The translations under genes and the position numbers were made by a program. The notes below the pieces were generated by a model. That model had not been told where the DNA came from, did not search any database, and was given only the letters and a program-made list of their open reading frames with translations. A DNA stretch of 64,000 nucleotides from Paenibacillus sp. BIC5C1. Its GTDB lineage: Bacteria; Bacillota; Bacilli; Paenibacillales; Paenibacillaceae. The DNA lies in assembly GCF_032399705.1 (NCBI RefSeq), contig NZ_CP135922.1:1984001-2048000 (forward strand), given 5' to 3'. Below, one piece after another: positions 27,675 to 37,063 of this stretch. How positions within the stretch are numbered: the first letter of the stretch is position 1; each line of letters starts with the position of its first letter.

Positions 27675-29114
27675 TTATGATAAAAACTTGCGGTGATGCT
27701 TCTTGCCGTCATAGGTGAACCAGATCGGTTTATCTTCTACCCGTGTTTCCACATGGACGGTACGACCCCAGAGACGGTACAGATAAGGAAGGGTTCGTTC
27801 CATATATTTCAGATCCAGTTCGATGCCCTCATATTGATGCTTGAGCACGAGTTCTCCTGTGCGCAGGTAATCGGCATCCTGAACGACGAGATACGGTGAA
27901 CCACCGTTGATGCGTGAAAATACAAGCTGATCCCGTATGTTTTGCCAGGACTTGTCGGTAATTTTCCAGTCCGGGCCCTTTTTCTCGAATACATAGAGAT
28001 CGAGGTCTTCGGTTAATTGTTTGGTCATGTAATTGCGTATAAATGAGGTGTCGGAATCGAATTCGCGCACCTCAAACATTTTGGCACGACCTTGCCCAGG
28101 TTGACGACCAAAACGTTCTCGTTCTTCTTTGGACGGGTTATCCCAGCGACGTTCAATATCCTCGAATATTTTCAGCCCTAAATAGTAGGGATTCAAACTT
28201 TGCTTGGATGGCTGCACGACGGAAGAGTTCAGTTTGGCAAATTCAATCGTATCCTCACTGTTCAGGTCGAGCTCCCGTATAATACGTTGATGCCAGTAGG
28301 AGGCCCAGCCTTCATTCATAATTTTCGTTTCCATCTGCGGCCAGAAATAGAGCATTTCCTCACGCATCATACTCATAATATCCCGCTGCCAATCCGTCAA
28401 CACTTCAGAAAATTCCTGAATAAACCACATTACATCCTTTTCCGGTTCTGGTGGAAAGTGATGCACTTGTATTCCTTCCGCAGGTGTTTCCTCGATCTGG
28501 GTATCATCAAGGGACCACAAGTCATCATAGCGACCTTCCGGCCTTGGCGTTTTCTCCCCACGCTGCTCCCGCATTTTCATCTCCATATAACGTTGTTTGT
28601 CCAAGTGGCGGGGTTTGATCAACTGTGGATCGACATGTTCCTGAATCGCTATAACGGCATCAATGAACGCTTCAACGGCCTCTGTACCATATTCCATCTC
28701 ATAGTTGCTGATCCGATCAGCCGTCGCTGCCATGCTCTCCACCATATTACGATTCGACTTGGAGAAGCGGGCGTTGTTTTTGAAGAAATCGCAGTGAGCC
28801 AGCACGTGTGCGACGATTAGCTTGTTCTGGATGAGCGAGTTGCCATCCAGCAGGAAGGCGTAACAAGGGTTGGAATTGATGACGAGCTCATAAATTTTAC
28901 TGAGTCCAAAATCATATTGCATCTTCATTTTATGAAAAGTCTTCCCGAAGCTCCAGTGACTGAACCGGGTCGGCATACCATACGCTCCAAAGGTATAGAT
29001 GATATCGGCAGGGCATATTTCATAACGCATCGGATAATAATCCAGGCCGAATCCATCGGCAATCTCCATAATCTCGGCAATGGCGTATTCAAGGTCGCGG
29101 ATTTCATCTGTCAT
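27675..29114 (-). CDS. spoVR: SpoVR family protein
   Basis: 479 residues, normal for the family. Conserved features: the N-terminal region with [34 protein letters not shown], the [16 protein letters not shown] segment near residue 105 and the [11 protein letters not shown] motif near residue 275, where His and Glu residues may hold a metal. B. subtilis SpoVR is needed for proper spore cortex formation; E. coli YcgB is the homologue and its biochemistry is not settled. The ATG overlaps the stop of yhbH by 4 bp, so the two are coupled in one operon. PrkA, the usual third partner, is encoded elsewhere in the window. Confidence 0.95.
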   Translation of the reverse strand: MTDEIRDLEYAIAEIMEIADGFGLDYYPMRYEICPADIIYTFGAYGMPTRFSHWSFGKTFHKMKMQYDFGLSKIYELVINSNPCYAFLLDGNSLIQNKLIVAHVLAHCDFFKNNARFSKSNRNMVESMAATADRISNYEMEYGTEAVEAFIDAVIAIQEHVDPQLIKPRHLDKQRYMEMKMREQRGEKTPRPEGRYDDLWSLDDTQIEETPAEGIQVHHFPPEPEKDVMWFIQEFSEVLTDWQRDIMSMMREEMLYFWPQMETKIMNEGWASYWHQRIIRELDLNSEDTIEFAKLNSSVVQPSKQSLNPYYLGLKIFEDIERRWDNPSKEERERFGRQPGQGRAKMFEVREFDSDTSFIRNYMTKQLTEDLDLYVFEKKGPDWKITDKSWQNIRDQLVFSRINGGSPYLVVQDADYLRTGELVLKHQYEGIELDLKYMERTLPYLYRLWGRTVHVETRVEDKPIWFTYDGKKHHRKFLS

Positions 29115-30277
29115 CTTACGCTGCCTCCTTCCCGTTTCTGGAAAAAGCTGCGCAAAGCTTTGTACACTTCGCCTTTTTCTTTGATCACATAATACATGAA
29201 CTGGTCGATCTTGATATGACGATAGGCGGACATGAGTGTGCTGCTGCGGTTGTACTGGTTCACCTCGCCATATCCAAACATATTGCTGCGCTTCATCAGC
29301 TCACCAATGAGTTTGACACACCGCTCATTATCCGAGGTCAGGTTATCTCCGTCCGAGAAATGGAAAGGGTAGATATTGTAGCTGGAAGGAGGATAACGGC
29401 TATCAATAATTTCCAGTGCCTTCATATATACAGAGGAGCAGATTGTGCCTCCACTTTCGCCTCGTGTGAAGAATTCTTCCTCGGTCACTTCCTTGGCTTC
29501 GGTATGATGGGCGAGGAAAACAATCTCGACCTTCTCATACTGACGGCGGAGGAAGCGGGTCATCCAGAAGAAAAAGCTCCGAGCGCAATATTTCTCAAAG
29601 GAGCCCATGGACCCGGAAGTGTCCATCATGGCGATAATGACCGCATTGGACTGCGGAATGATTTTGTCTTCCCACGTCTTGTAACGCAGATCATCCGGAC
29701 TGATATGGTGAATACCCGGATTGCCGGTAGTGGCGTTGCGACGCAAGTTCTCCAATATGGTACGTTTCTTGTCAATGTTGGATTGCATGCCTTTTTTGCG
29801 AATATCGTTGAATACCACTGTATGTGTCTCAATCTGATCCTTGTCTTTTTGCTTCAGATCCGGAAGCTCCAGTTCCGCAAAAAGCATATCTTCCAATTCC
29901 TCGATGCTCACCTCAGCTTCAACAATGTCATGCCCGGGCTGATCGCCAGCCTTTTCGCCTTTGCCTGGCTTCTTCGAAGCAGGATCACGACCGATGACAT
30001 CCCCGACCTGACTGTCACCGTCTCCCTGCCCCACATGTTTTTGCTTTTGGTAGTTATACACAAAACGGTACTCATCCAGACTGCGGATTGGTACCTTAAT
30101 GATTTGTTGTCCGTCGGACATAATGATGTTTTCTTCAGTAATCAAATCAGGCAGATTCTGCTTGATGACATCTTTAACCTTTTGCTGATGGCGTTGCTGG
30201 TCCTGGTACCCTTTGCGGTGAAGCGACCAATCTTCCCGGGATACGACGAACGAGTAAGGCTGGTGTGAATTTGACAT
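29111..30277 (-). CDS. yhbH: YhbH sporulation protein (DUF444, von Willebrand A-like)
   Basis: 388 residues from ATG 30277, preceded 7 bp upstream by GGGGGGTG; an ATG five codons upstream lies inside that ribosome site. An acidic/Gly-Lys-rich segment at about 100-120 is followed by a vWA-like domain with the metal-binding DTSGSMG motif near residue 215 and a partner FHFSDGDNL. The family (E. coli YeaH) is co-expressed with PrkA/YeaG and SpoVR/YcgB and is presumed to form a functional module with them in sporulation or stress. It is the first gene of the yhbH-spoVR operon. Confidence 0.93.
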   Translation of the reverse strand: MSNSHQPYSFVVSREDWSLHRKGYQDQQRHQQKVKDVIKQNLPDLITEENIIMSDGQQIIKVPIRSLDEYRFVYNYQKQKHVGQGDGDSQVGDVIGRDPASKKPGKGEKAGDQPGHDIVEAEVSIEELEDMLFAELELPDLKQKDKDQIETHTVVFNDIRKKGMQSNIDKKRTILENLRRNATTGNPGIHHISPDDLRYKTWEDKIIPQSNAVIIAMMDTSGSMGSFEKYCARSFFFWMTRFLRRQYEKVEIVFLAHHTEAKEVTEEEFFTRGESGGTICSSVYMKALEIIDSRYPPSSYNIYPFHFSDGDNLTSDNERCVKLIGELMKRSNMFGYGEVNQYNRSSTLMSAYRHIKIDQFMYYVIKEKGEVYKALRSFFQKREGGSVR

Positions 30278-30475
30278 GTAGGCACCCCCCATATATTACG
30301 CGGCACAGTTTGGCCTGTCGGTAATTAAGTATATTCACGGGCAGTCACGATATGTGATGCGTGAGTAGATAAAATGATACAATTACGCGAGTTTGCCTTC
30401 CGGGATCATCTAAAATTGTACAGATTGACCGGAACTTTTTTACAGAAACGATGAACAAGTGTGACGAACTTCCTT

Positions 30476-30518
30476 TACAATAAGGACAGGTGTTTACTTG
30501 GCATCCCTCAGAGGGATG
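30476..30518 (+). promoter_or_regulatory. -10 element and 17-bp palindrome before the UMF1 transporter
   Basis: TACAAT (30476-30481) is followed by CATCCCTC-A-GAGGGATG (30502-30518), a perfect 8-1-8 inverted repeat placed near the expected transcript start and about 8 nt before the ribosome site. It may be an operator or a 5' hairpin. The -35 element is poor. Confidence 0.4.
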
Positions 30519-30539
30519 TGTGCAAAGGAAGGATACCAT

Positions 30540-31880
30540 TTGGATAAACGGGCAGTTAAGGCATGGATTATGTATGATTGGGCCAACTCGGCCTATGCGA
30601 CGACGGTACTTGCAGCCGTTCTCCCCGTCTTTTACGCTTCCGTGGCAGCAGCCACACTGGATACAGAAACCGCAGCATCTTATCTGGCGTATACCCATTC
30701 CATCGGTATGTTATGTGTAGCGCTGTTAACCCCGTTGCTGGGGACATTAGCGGATTTATCTGGGCGCAAAGGTGATTTTCTGCGAGTATTCTCCATCATT
30801 GGCATCGTCGCAACACTCGGATTCAGCATCATTGGGGAGGGAGACTGGCTGCTCGCTTCTGCACTGCTGGTCATTTCGACGATCGGGTTTGCAGGTGGAA
30901 ATACATTCTATGATGCAATGCTGCCTGATCTGGTGTCAGCCGATCGAAGAGATATGATCTCCTCCAAAGGCTATGCTTATGGTTATATTGGCGGAGGATT
31001 GCTGCTTGCGATCAATATGCTCATGATTCAGCAGCCGGGGTGGTTTGGGATGGCGAGTACACTTTCGGGAACAAGACTTGCTTTTATTTCCGTAGCGTTG
31101 TGGTGGTTGGTATTTTCCATTCCTTTATTCCGCCATGCCCCGCGTCGACCTGCTGCACCAGATATGCCCAAGTCGTGGAAAGGGTATGCAGGTGTGGGTG
31201 TACGCAGACTTGGCCAAACTTTTCGCCAGATACGGCGTTTTCCGCAGCTGATGCGAATGCTGGTTGCTTTCTGGTTTTTCAATGATGGCATTAACACGAT
31301 TATCTTGATGGCAACGATCTATGGAACAAGCATTGGGATCGGAACAGCAGATCTGATGCTGGCTTTGTTACTGACCCAGTTTATTGGTTTTCCTTGCACA
31401 TTGTTGCTTGGGGCATGGGCACAGCGTTGGGGTGCGAAGCAGGTGTTGATGGTAAGCTTGTCTATTTACATATGCATCGTTATCTTAGGGTATTTCATGA
31501 CGTCAGCCATTCATTTTTACCTGCTCGCAGGGCTGGTTGGCCTAGTGCAGGGCGTAAGTCAATCGACAGCGCGTTCCTTGTTCAGTAATTTGATGCCTGC
31601 TGGCAGAACTGGAGAATATTTTGGATTTGTGAATATTACAGGCAAGTTTTCTTCCATTTTTGGGCCGTTTGTATTTGGTTGGGTGGGCCAATTAACAGGG
31701 TCAACGCGTTGGGGTATTCTGTCTCTAATTTTCTTTTTCGCTGCGGGGATTGCAGTGCTGGTGACTGTTAAAGTGCAGCAGGGGATGTCGGATGCGATTC
31801 AGGCCGATCAGGAAGAAGGGCAGGGGTGGATGCATCATCCCATTTCGGGAAAAAACTCAGAGGCAAGATCGACTGGATGA
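30540..31880 (+). CDS. UMF1/Atg22-like MFS transporter
   Basis: 446 residues from TTG 30540 with AAGGAAGGA 6 bp upstream; an earlier in-frame TTG has no ribosome site. The N-terminus DKRAVKAWIMYDWANSAYATTV is the hallmark of the UMF1 group (related to vacuolar Atg22 effluxers). About 12 membrane helices follow, with the MFS-like loop GTLADLSGRKG near residue 75 and another at LGAWAQRWGAKQ. Inner-membrane transporter of unknown substrate, possibly amino acids or drugs. Monocistronic, divergent from the yhbH-spoVR operon. Confidence 0.85.
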   Translation: MDKRAVKAWIMYDWANSAYATTVLAAVLPVFYASVAAATLDTETAASYLAYTHSIGMLCVALLTPLLGTLADLSGRKGDFLRVFSIIGIVATLGFSIIGEGDWLLASALLVISTIGFAGGNTFYDAMLPDLVSADRRDMISSKGYAYGYIGGGLLLAINMLMIQQPGWFGMASTLSGTRLAFISVALWWLVFSIPLFRHAPRRPAAPDMPKSWKGYAGVGVRRLGQTFRQIRRFPQLMRMLVAFWFFNDGINTIILMATIYGTSIGIGTADLMLALLLTQFIGFPCTLLLGAWAQRWGAKQVLMVSLSIYICIVILGYFMTSAIHFYLLAGLVGLVQGVSQSTARSLFSNLMPAGRTGEYFGFVNITGKFSSIFGPFVFGWVGQLTGSTRWGILSLIFFFAAGIAVLVTVKVQQGMSDAIQADQEEGQGWMHHPISGKNSEARSTG

Positions 31881-32261
31881 GTGGTTATTAACGTTCTATA
31901 GCTAATGTTCGTCATTAATAATAGTAGCTCCGTGGGCCTGTTTATTCGTAAACTGCTCTGGAGCTTTTTCATGTTTATGCAACAGTAGTAGATGGTGAGG
32001 GTGATAAAAGAAGTATAAGTGCTTAAACGACAGAGAACAGAATAGAGTGGATAGAAAGATATTATGAAAAGGTGAAAATAAAAGATTGACATGATACATT
32101 TTGTATCATAGAGTAAAAGTATGAATACATATCGTATCTAAAGATTGTCGAAAGTACATCATCCATATTACCTATTCCTGTATGGGAATATTAGTGGATA
32201 TTGATATAAAGAGCTATACCAACTGCATGCTTATTTTAATTTTACAGAGGAGAGGCTGCCA
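31881..32261 (+). promoter_or_regulatory. Lasso operon promoter region with palindromic operator filling the spacer
   Basis: No gene is seen in these 381 bp. TTGACA (32086-32091) and TAGAGT (32109-32114) are 17 bp apart, a good sigma-A promoter. The spacer is itself a perfect inverted repeat, TGATACA-TTT-TGTATCA (32092-32108), extended by one more A/T pair on each side. A protein bound there would block RNA polymerase. A related partial motif, ATACATATCGTATCT, lies at about 32125-32139. The leader to the first gene would be about 140 nt. A weak AGCTCC/GGAGCT hairpin near 31925-31965 followed by TTTTTC may terminate the UMF1 gene. Confidence 0.7.
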
Positions 32262-33530
32262 TTGGTAGATGTTCATGGTAACGGACTTGTCTTACTACTA
32301 TGTGTACCTCGCAGTGGAAGTTCGCTATCCACCGTGATGCTGCAAAATCACAGCCGTGTATTTGCCACACAGGAGATGTGGTTTCTGATGAATCTTGTAG
32401 ATTTGCAGAAGGCTGATTCCCGCCCCTATGGTGGAAGTGCAATCATCCGTCAGTTTTACAGCGCTATGGTATCAGACGAAGGTTTTGAGAAGGCGTGCAG
32501 AAGCTTTGCTCTTGAAATCTATAACGGATTTCTGGAGGGGAGCGGGGCAGACTTCATCGTAGATAAATCTCCTCGTTACTATTATATGCTGGAATGGCTT
32601 GATCTCCTGTTTCCACAGTCCAAGCGCATTCATCTCCAGCGTAACCCCCTTGCCATAGCTGCTTCCTACAAAAAGGTAAATCGCCATACAGGAGAAGGAT
32701 TCGAACTGATTCGCAGCTTGCAGAGTCCGAACCTTAATATGAAAGCAGTTGATCTCACACTGGGCATGCTCCGTTTGAACGATTATTTTGCGGACAAACA
32801 CACGAATGCCTATGAAGTTCAGTACGAACAACTTGTCTCCAACCCTCGGGACGAAATGGAAAAGTTATGCGGTTTTCTTGGCATCGGATATGAAGAGGGA
32901 ATAGAGCAATATGGACGCTTTGTGGACAGTACAAAGTCCAATATGTTCTATAGTATGGGTGTCGGTGATCCGTTTCTATCTTCACATCAGGAATCTCATA
33001 AGGATTCTGTTAACAACTGGAAAAAAACACTAGATCCACAGGAAGTTGAATTCTATTGCCGGGTGATAGGCGCAGATATGTTTCATCGGATGGGATACAG
33101 TGAACAGCTCGAAGAAGCCGAGCAATGGACGGGTGTACGTTACGAAGCTGGCCCGGATGAGGAAGTCATATCCAAGCTAACGCGTCAATTCTCCGAAGCA
33201 ACGGGCAGCAGCTGGAAGCAAGGTTACCGGATGCAGCCTGTAGACCTAGTGAGCAATACTCCAGATGAAAACAGGGATAATCAGGCAGCGAATGAACCCG
33301 ATGCAATTGACCCGACACTGGCCGCACTGGCAACGATCAGGCAGTTGGAAGCCGCATTACGTGCAGCCGATAATCGGCTGGAGCGAGGGTACAATGAGCG
33401 GGAACGATTGAAGGTACAGCTTGCGTCTGCTCACAGCAAGATTCAGCGTATCAAATCCTTGATTCCGTTTGGTAACCAGATAAGCGCCTGGGCTTCACAG
33501 CGCAAGATACTCCGGGGAGGAAAGTCATGA
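32262..33530 (+). CDS. Sulfotransferase, first gene of the lasso peptide operon
   Basis: 422 residues, TTG start with GAGGAGAGG 7 bp upstream. The N-terminus LLLCVPRSGSSLSTVML (PRSGSS at residues 16-21) is the PAPS 5'-phosphosulfate loop of sulfotransferases. KRIHLQRNPLAIAAS near residue 125 matches the 3'-phosphate-binding Arg/Ser element, and QYEQLVSNPRDEMEKLCGFLGI is the usual family ending. A C-terminal extension (about residues 300-410) adds a charged coiled coil. The last 4 bp overlap the start of the lasso cyclase gene, so the enzyme is coupled to the pathway. Likely role: transfer of sulfate from PAPS to the peptide, possibly to Tyr; this is inference. A PAPS-making kinase gene lies just beyond the operon. 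Confidence 0.85.
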   Translation: MVDVHGNGLVLLLCVPRSGSSLSTVMLQNHSRVFATQEMWFLMNLVDLQKADSRPYGGSAIIRQFYSAMVSDEGFEKACRSFALEIYNGFLEGSGADFIVDKSPRYYYMLEWLDLLFPQSKRIHLQRNPLAIAASYKKVNRHTGEGFELIRSLQSPNLNMKAVDLTLGMLRLNDYFADKHTNAYEVQYEQLVSNPRDEMEKLCGFLGIGYEEGIEQYGRFVDSTKSNMFYSMGVGDPFLSSHQESHKDSVNNWKKTLDPQEVEFYCRVIGADMFHRMGYSEQLEEAEQWTGVRYEAGPDEEVISKLTRQFSEATGSSWKQGYRMQPVDLVSNTPDENRDNQAANEPDAIDPTLAALATIRQLEAALRAADNRLERGYNERERLKVQLASAHSKIQRIKSLIPFGNQISAWASQRKILRGGKS

Positions 33531-35458
33531 GCGCTATAGCAGGAATTGTTCACACCGATGGTCAGCAAGCGTTATGGGAGGACAGTTGGCGTTTATATGC
33601 CAGTCTGGGCCACGTTCCGGCGGATACAACGGGGGTGTGGAAAGGTAATGAAGCTTTCCTGAGTTGCCATGCCCAGTGGATTACGCCCGAGTCAGTCAGT
33701 GAGCAATTGCCCTTATATGATGAAATGAGTGGTCTGACCATCACGGCGGATGCCATTTTGGATAATCGGGAGCAGCTGGCAGATCAACTGTCCATTTCGA
33801 GGGCGGAGTTAGCCGGATTGTCGGACAGTGAACTGATCCTGCGAGCCTACCAGCGATGGGATGAACATATGGCAGAGAAACTGCTTGGCGATTTCGCCTT
33901 CGCAATCTGGGATGAGCGCAAGCGCAGACTATTTGCTGCCAGAGATATTACAGGCATGAGATCGTTTTATTTTCGGCATGATGGTGAGCGGTTTGCCTTC
34001 TGTACCTTAATGAATCCGTTACTGCAATTGGAGGGTGTACATAAAGAACTGAATGAGATCTGGCTGTCCGAATTTCTTGCCATTCCCGATATGCATGACT
34101 CGGCAGATATCCATTCTACCGTCTATCGCGGAGTGAGTCAGCTGCCTCCTGCTCATACGCTTAGTTTCAGGGATGGCAGGTTGGAACAGAAACAATATCA
34201 TCGCTGGGATGAAGTGGAGCCTCTAAAACTCAAGTCCGACGGGGAATATGTAGAAGCATTTCGTGAGGTGTTCGGTCAAGCTGTTGGATCACGATTGCGA
34301 ACGCATCGACAGGTGGCTGCTGCTTTAAGCGGAGGGCTGGATTCCGGGGCTGTGGTTGGATATGCCTCAGGAACACTGCGCAGTCAAGGGAAAACGTTAA
34401 ATGCGTACAGCTATGTCCCGGTGTCTGACTTTACGGATTACACATCGAAAACACTGTTAGCAGATGAGCGACCGTTTATCCAGTCTACGGTTAATCATGT
34501 CGGCAATATCACGGAGAATTATCTTGATTTTGAGGGTAGAAGCCCACTTAGTGAAGTGGACACTTGGCTTGATATTATGGAAATGCCTTATAAATACTTT
34601 GAGAACTCATTCTGGATTCGTGGTTTTTATGAAAAGGCGAGCCAGCAGGATGCAGGCATTCTATTGACTGGAGCTCGGGGCAACTTCACGGTCTCCTGGG
34701 GCCCAGCACTTGATTATTACGCCAGTTTGCTAAAAAGCGGACGCTGGTTCAGGTGGCTCCGGGAAATGCAGCAGTACAGTGAACGAACCGGGATGAAATT
34801 CTCACGAATTGCCAAAATTACAGGCCGTAAAGCGTACCCGGAATTGTTCAAATCGATGTCCAAGGGCGCTGCACAAGCCGCATCTGTGCAATTAATCCAT
34901 CCGGAGTTTGCTAGCCGAACAGGTGTATTGGAACGGCTCAAATCCGTTATCGTTCTGCAAGGCGGTGCTCAGGCAGACGCTCTCAAAGTAAGGGCAGAGA
35001 AATTCAACAACCTGGCCATTGCGAACAAAAATGGTGCTGTTGCAACCAAATGCTCTCTTCGTTATCGGGCGTGGGAGCGTGACCCTACGAGTGATGCCAG
35101 AGTGATTCGTTTCTGTCTGTCCGTACCGATTGAACAATATGTTAATCAAGGTACGGATCGTGCCTTGATAAGGCGGGCTACCTCACCTGAGTTGCCTGAC
35201 AAAGTGAGATTAAACCAGCGAGTACGCGGTGTTCAGCCCGCGGATTGGTTGCATCGCATGATTCCCAATTGGGGCGATTTTACTGCCGAATTGCGTGCGT
35301 TATGTTCTGACAGCCGGGTCGCGGGCATATTGAACACAGAGCGAATCAAGTCCGCACTTGCGAATTTTCCGAATCCTCGGCCTGAGCTCGCTTCACACCC
35401 GGACTTGCGGTTGATGATGCATAGTCTGATCGTGTATCGATTTATCCGAAAGTTCTGA
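33527..35458 (+). CDS. Lasso peptide cyclase (asparagine synthetase B-like, protein C)
   Basis: 643 residues. An N-terminal Ntn-hydrolase-like domain (1-210) is followed by an asparagine synthetase domain with the ATP pyrophosphatase loop ALSGGLDSG at about 264-272. The N-terminus reads MSAIAG rather than MCGIAG, so the glutaminase nucleophile Cys2 is replaced and no ammonia can be made from glutamine. This fits lasso cyclases, which adenylate an Asp or Glu side chain and close it on the free N-terminus of the core. It overlaps the sulfotransferase gene by 4 bp and is followed by the precursor gene. Similar to PadeC of the paeninodin cluster by position and type. Confidence 0.92.
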   Translation: MSAIAGIVHTDGQQALWEDSWRLYASLGHVPADTTGVWKGNEAFLSCHAQWITPESVSEQLPLYDEMSGLTITADAILDNREQLADQLSISRAELAGLSDSELILRAYQRWDEHMAEKLLGDFAFAIWDERKRRLFAARDITGMRSFYFRHDGERFAFCTLMNPLLQLEGVHKELNEIWLSEFLAIPDMHDSADIHSTVYRGVSQLPPAHTLSFRDGRLEQKQYHRWDEVEPLKLKSDGEYVEAFREVFGQAVGSRLRTHRQVAAALSGGLDSGAVVGYASGTLRSQGKTLNAYSYVPVSDFTDYTSKTLLADERPFIQSTVNHVGNITENYLDFEGRSPLSEVDTWLDIMEMPYKYFENSFWIRGFYEKASQQDAGILLTGARGNFTVSWGPALDYYASLLKSGRWFRWLREMQQYSERTGMKFSRIAKITGRKAYPELFKSMSKGAAQAASVQLIHPEFASRTGVLERLKSVIVLQGGAQADALKVRAEKFNNLAIANKNGAVATKCSLRYRAWERDPTSDARVIRFCLSVPIEQYVNQGTDRALIRRATSPELPDKVRLNQRVRGVQPADWLHRMIPNWGDFTAELRALCSDSRVAGILNTERIKSALANFPNPRPELASHPDLRLMMHSLIVYRFIRKF

Positions 35459-35533
35459 TGCAGCTAATGGGTGTAGCGATATGAGCCGGGAAAGATCCAT
35501 TAATCAGTTTACTCATGAGAGGAGGTGAACACG

Positions 35534-35671
35534 ATGCAAATGGAAAAAAAGGAATGGCAAGCACCAGCACTGGAAGTATTGGAAGTGAACCAAACGATGG
35601 CAGGAGTAGGTTACAAACAGATCGACTGGGTTACTGTCCACGATGCTGATCTTTATGATCCAACTTCCTAA
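35534..35671 (+). CDS. Lasso peptide precursor (paeninodin-like, protein A)
   Basis: 45 residues, with AGGAGGTG 6 bp before ATG. The leader (1-22) contains the Bacillota leader signature WQAPALEVLEV recognised by B1 and ends NQTM, with the conserved Thr at position -2. The predicted core is residues 23-45 (23 aa): AGVGYKQID would form a nine-residue Ala1-Asp9 macrolactam ring, and WVTVHDADLYDPTS the threaded tail. Length, A-G-x-G start, Asp9 and C-terminal Ser23 all match paeninodin, whose last Ser is phosphorylated by an HprK-like kinase. Tyr19 sits among Asp15, Asp17 and Asp20. The gene is too short for most ORF callers and has its own terminator. Confidence 0.93.
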   Translation: MQMEKKEWQAPALEVLEVNQTMAGVGYKQIDWVTVHDADLYDPTS

Positions 35672-35705
35672 GTTGTTTAGTTTTAACATGTGCCATCATA
35701 CTTAG

Positions 35706-35781
35706 AAGGGCGGAAAGGGCAATAATCCAACTTTTCGCCTCCGCCCTTATATTGAGCAGTGCGAATATAAGGGCTTTTTTT
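35706..35781 (+). terminator. Terminator with mutually exclusive alternative stem between precursor and kinase genes
   Basis: GCCCTTATATT (35743-35753) pairs with AATATAAGGGC (35764-35774), followed by seven T: a strong terminator. Its left arm also belongs to a second stem, AAGGGCGGA (35706-35714) with TCCGCCCTT (35740-35748). The two helices share GCCCTT and cannot coexist, so the upstream stem would act as an anti-terminator. Either way the arrangement should keep precursor mRNA well above that of the enzymes downstream. Confidence 0.8.
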
Positions 35782-35816
35782 ACTTACATGCAGAATTGCG
35801 AAGGAGGAGTCTTTCA

Positions 35817-36764
35817 TTGTTGCCTGTGCAGTATGAAGCGTATGGCTTGCGTTGGTTGAGCCAATTCCCAATGCCTGAACTCCAAATCGTACAGAGCGGT
35901 ACAGATTCTCTAACTGCCTATACGGACGTACACATTGAAATAGCTGATTTGGCGGCACAGTGGAAAGAGTGGGATGTGGGGAGCGATAACTTTGTATCCC
36001 GAAATGGCAGTCTTTTTTTTCGTATCGAAGATGTGGGCCTGTTTCTCATGGAACAAGGACGCCGTATCGTAGTATCCCCTCAAACGGGAGCAGATGCCAA
36101 AAAGGTCAGATTGTTTGTGCTGGGTACATGTATGGCCGTCATTATGATGCAGCGCGGCATTCTTCCACTCCACGGAAGTGCGGTAGTCATTGATGGTTGG
36201 GCTTATGCATTTGTTGGACACTCGGGTGCAGGCAAATCCACTTTATCAGCTGCACTTGCTTCACGCGGCTTTCCACTCTTAACGGATGATGTCGTGGCAC
36301 TGACATGGGATGCAGGAGGAAGAGCAATCGTATCACCGGGTTATCCGCAGCAAAAGTTATGGCAGCCTAGTCTGGACGGATTCGGCATGAAGGAACAGGA
36401 TTACGCAACGGTTCATGCGGAAATTACGAAATACGCGATACCGGTTCAGCATTATTTTCATGATCAACCTGTTCCGCTTGCCGCTATTTTTGAACTTGAT
36501 CCGAAGCCGGAAGAGATGCTGAAACCTGTACAACTGAAGGACGTTGCGGGATTGGAACGCCTTCACATGCTGTGCTCTCATACATTTCGCAGTGGACTTG
36601 TTTCCAGGCAGGGTCTGGCACAGTGGCTGTTCGAGACGGTCTCGCGGCTGTCCGCCGGTATTGAAGTTTATAGAATCACGAGGTCAGGCTCTGATTTTAC
36701 CGCATTTGAGATGGCTGACCGGATTACAGAACATGCACGCAAAGGAGTGTATACAGGACAATGA
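35817..36764 (+). CDS. HprK-like lasso peptide kinase (protein K)
   Basis: 315 residues from TTG 35817, 9 bp after AAGGAGG; an earlier in-frame TTG precedes the ribosome site. The central part is an HPr kinase/phosphorylase-like P-loop domain: GHSGAGKSTLSAAL near residue 133 and LTDDVVALTWD near 160. The upstream LPLHGSAVVIDGWAYAF is typical of the group. PadeK of the paeninodin cluster is of this type and phosphorylates the C-terminal Ser of the precursor, and the precursor here also ends in Ser, so this is the likely substrate. The stop overlaps the start of B1 by 4 bp. Confidence 0.9.
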   Translation: MLPVQYEAYGLRWLSQFPMPELQIVQSGTDSLTAYTDVHIEIADLAAQWKEWDVGSDNFVSRNGSLFFRIEDVGLFLMEQGRRIVVSPQTGADAKKVRLFVLGTCMAVIMMQRGILPLHGSAVVIDGWAYAFVGHSGAGKSTLSAALASRGFPLLTDDVVALTWDAGGRAIVSPGYPQQKLWQPSLDGFGMKEQDYATVHAEITKYAIPVQHYFHDQPVPLAAIFELDPKPEEMLKPVQLKDVAGLERLHMLCSHTFRSGLVSRQGLAQWLFETVSRLSAGIEVYRITRSGSDFTAFEMADRITEHARKGVYTGQ

Positions 36765-37060
36765 CAGCAACGAAGCCAATGAATGGGGAAGACCGTGTGT
36801 TGCGGAAGGAAGGCAATCTTGTCAGTGACATGGGTGGGGAAAAAGTCATGATGAGCATCCACAACGGTAAGTATTATAATCTGGGCAGCACGGGTGGACG
36901 AATCTGGGATCTGATCAGTCAAGAACGAACATTGACCGAATTGGTTGAAGTGTTAGCTTCAGAATATGAGATAGGCCCAGACATATGCCGTGAGCAGGTT
37001 GTGCAATTTCTAGAGCATTTGACGCATGAAGGATTAATTGACGTTACCCGCGGAGAGTAG
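36761..37060 (+). CDS. PqqD-like RiPP recognition protein (lasso B1)
   Basis: 99 residues with a PqqD/RRE winged-helix fold: the beta-rich N-terminal part VLRKEGNLVSDMGGEKVMM, the NGKYYNLGSTGGRIWDLI motif near residue 40, and helices ending HLTHEGLIDV. In Bacillota the lasso B protein is split; B1 binds the leader and presents the precursor to the B2 peptidase and to tailoring enzymes. Start overlaps the kinase gene by 4 bp; B2 follows after 3 bp. Confidence 0.92.
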   Translation: MTATKPMNGEDRVLRKEGNLVSDMGGEKVMMSIHNGKYYNLGSTGGRIWDLISQERTLTELVEVLASEYEIGPDICREQVVQFLEHLTHEGLIDVTRGE

Positions 37061-37063
37061 ACC

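Noticed and set aside
29216..30268. 350-codon plus-strand frame opposite yhbH
   Set aside because: Fully antisense to a well-conserved sporulation gene; no ribosome site and no recognisable domain.
30278..30420. Sigma-E promoter before yhbH on the minus strand
   Set aside because: CATATC with 14-bp spacing to ATATACTT is a weak match with too many mismatches at the -10.
35459..35533. Separate promoter for the lasso precursor gene
   Set aside because: No convincing -35/-10 pair in the 75-bp gap; transcription from the operon promoter is simpler.
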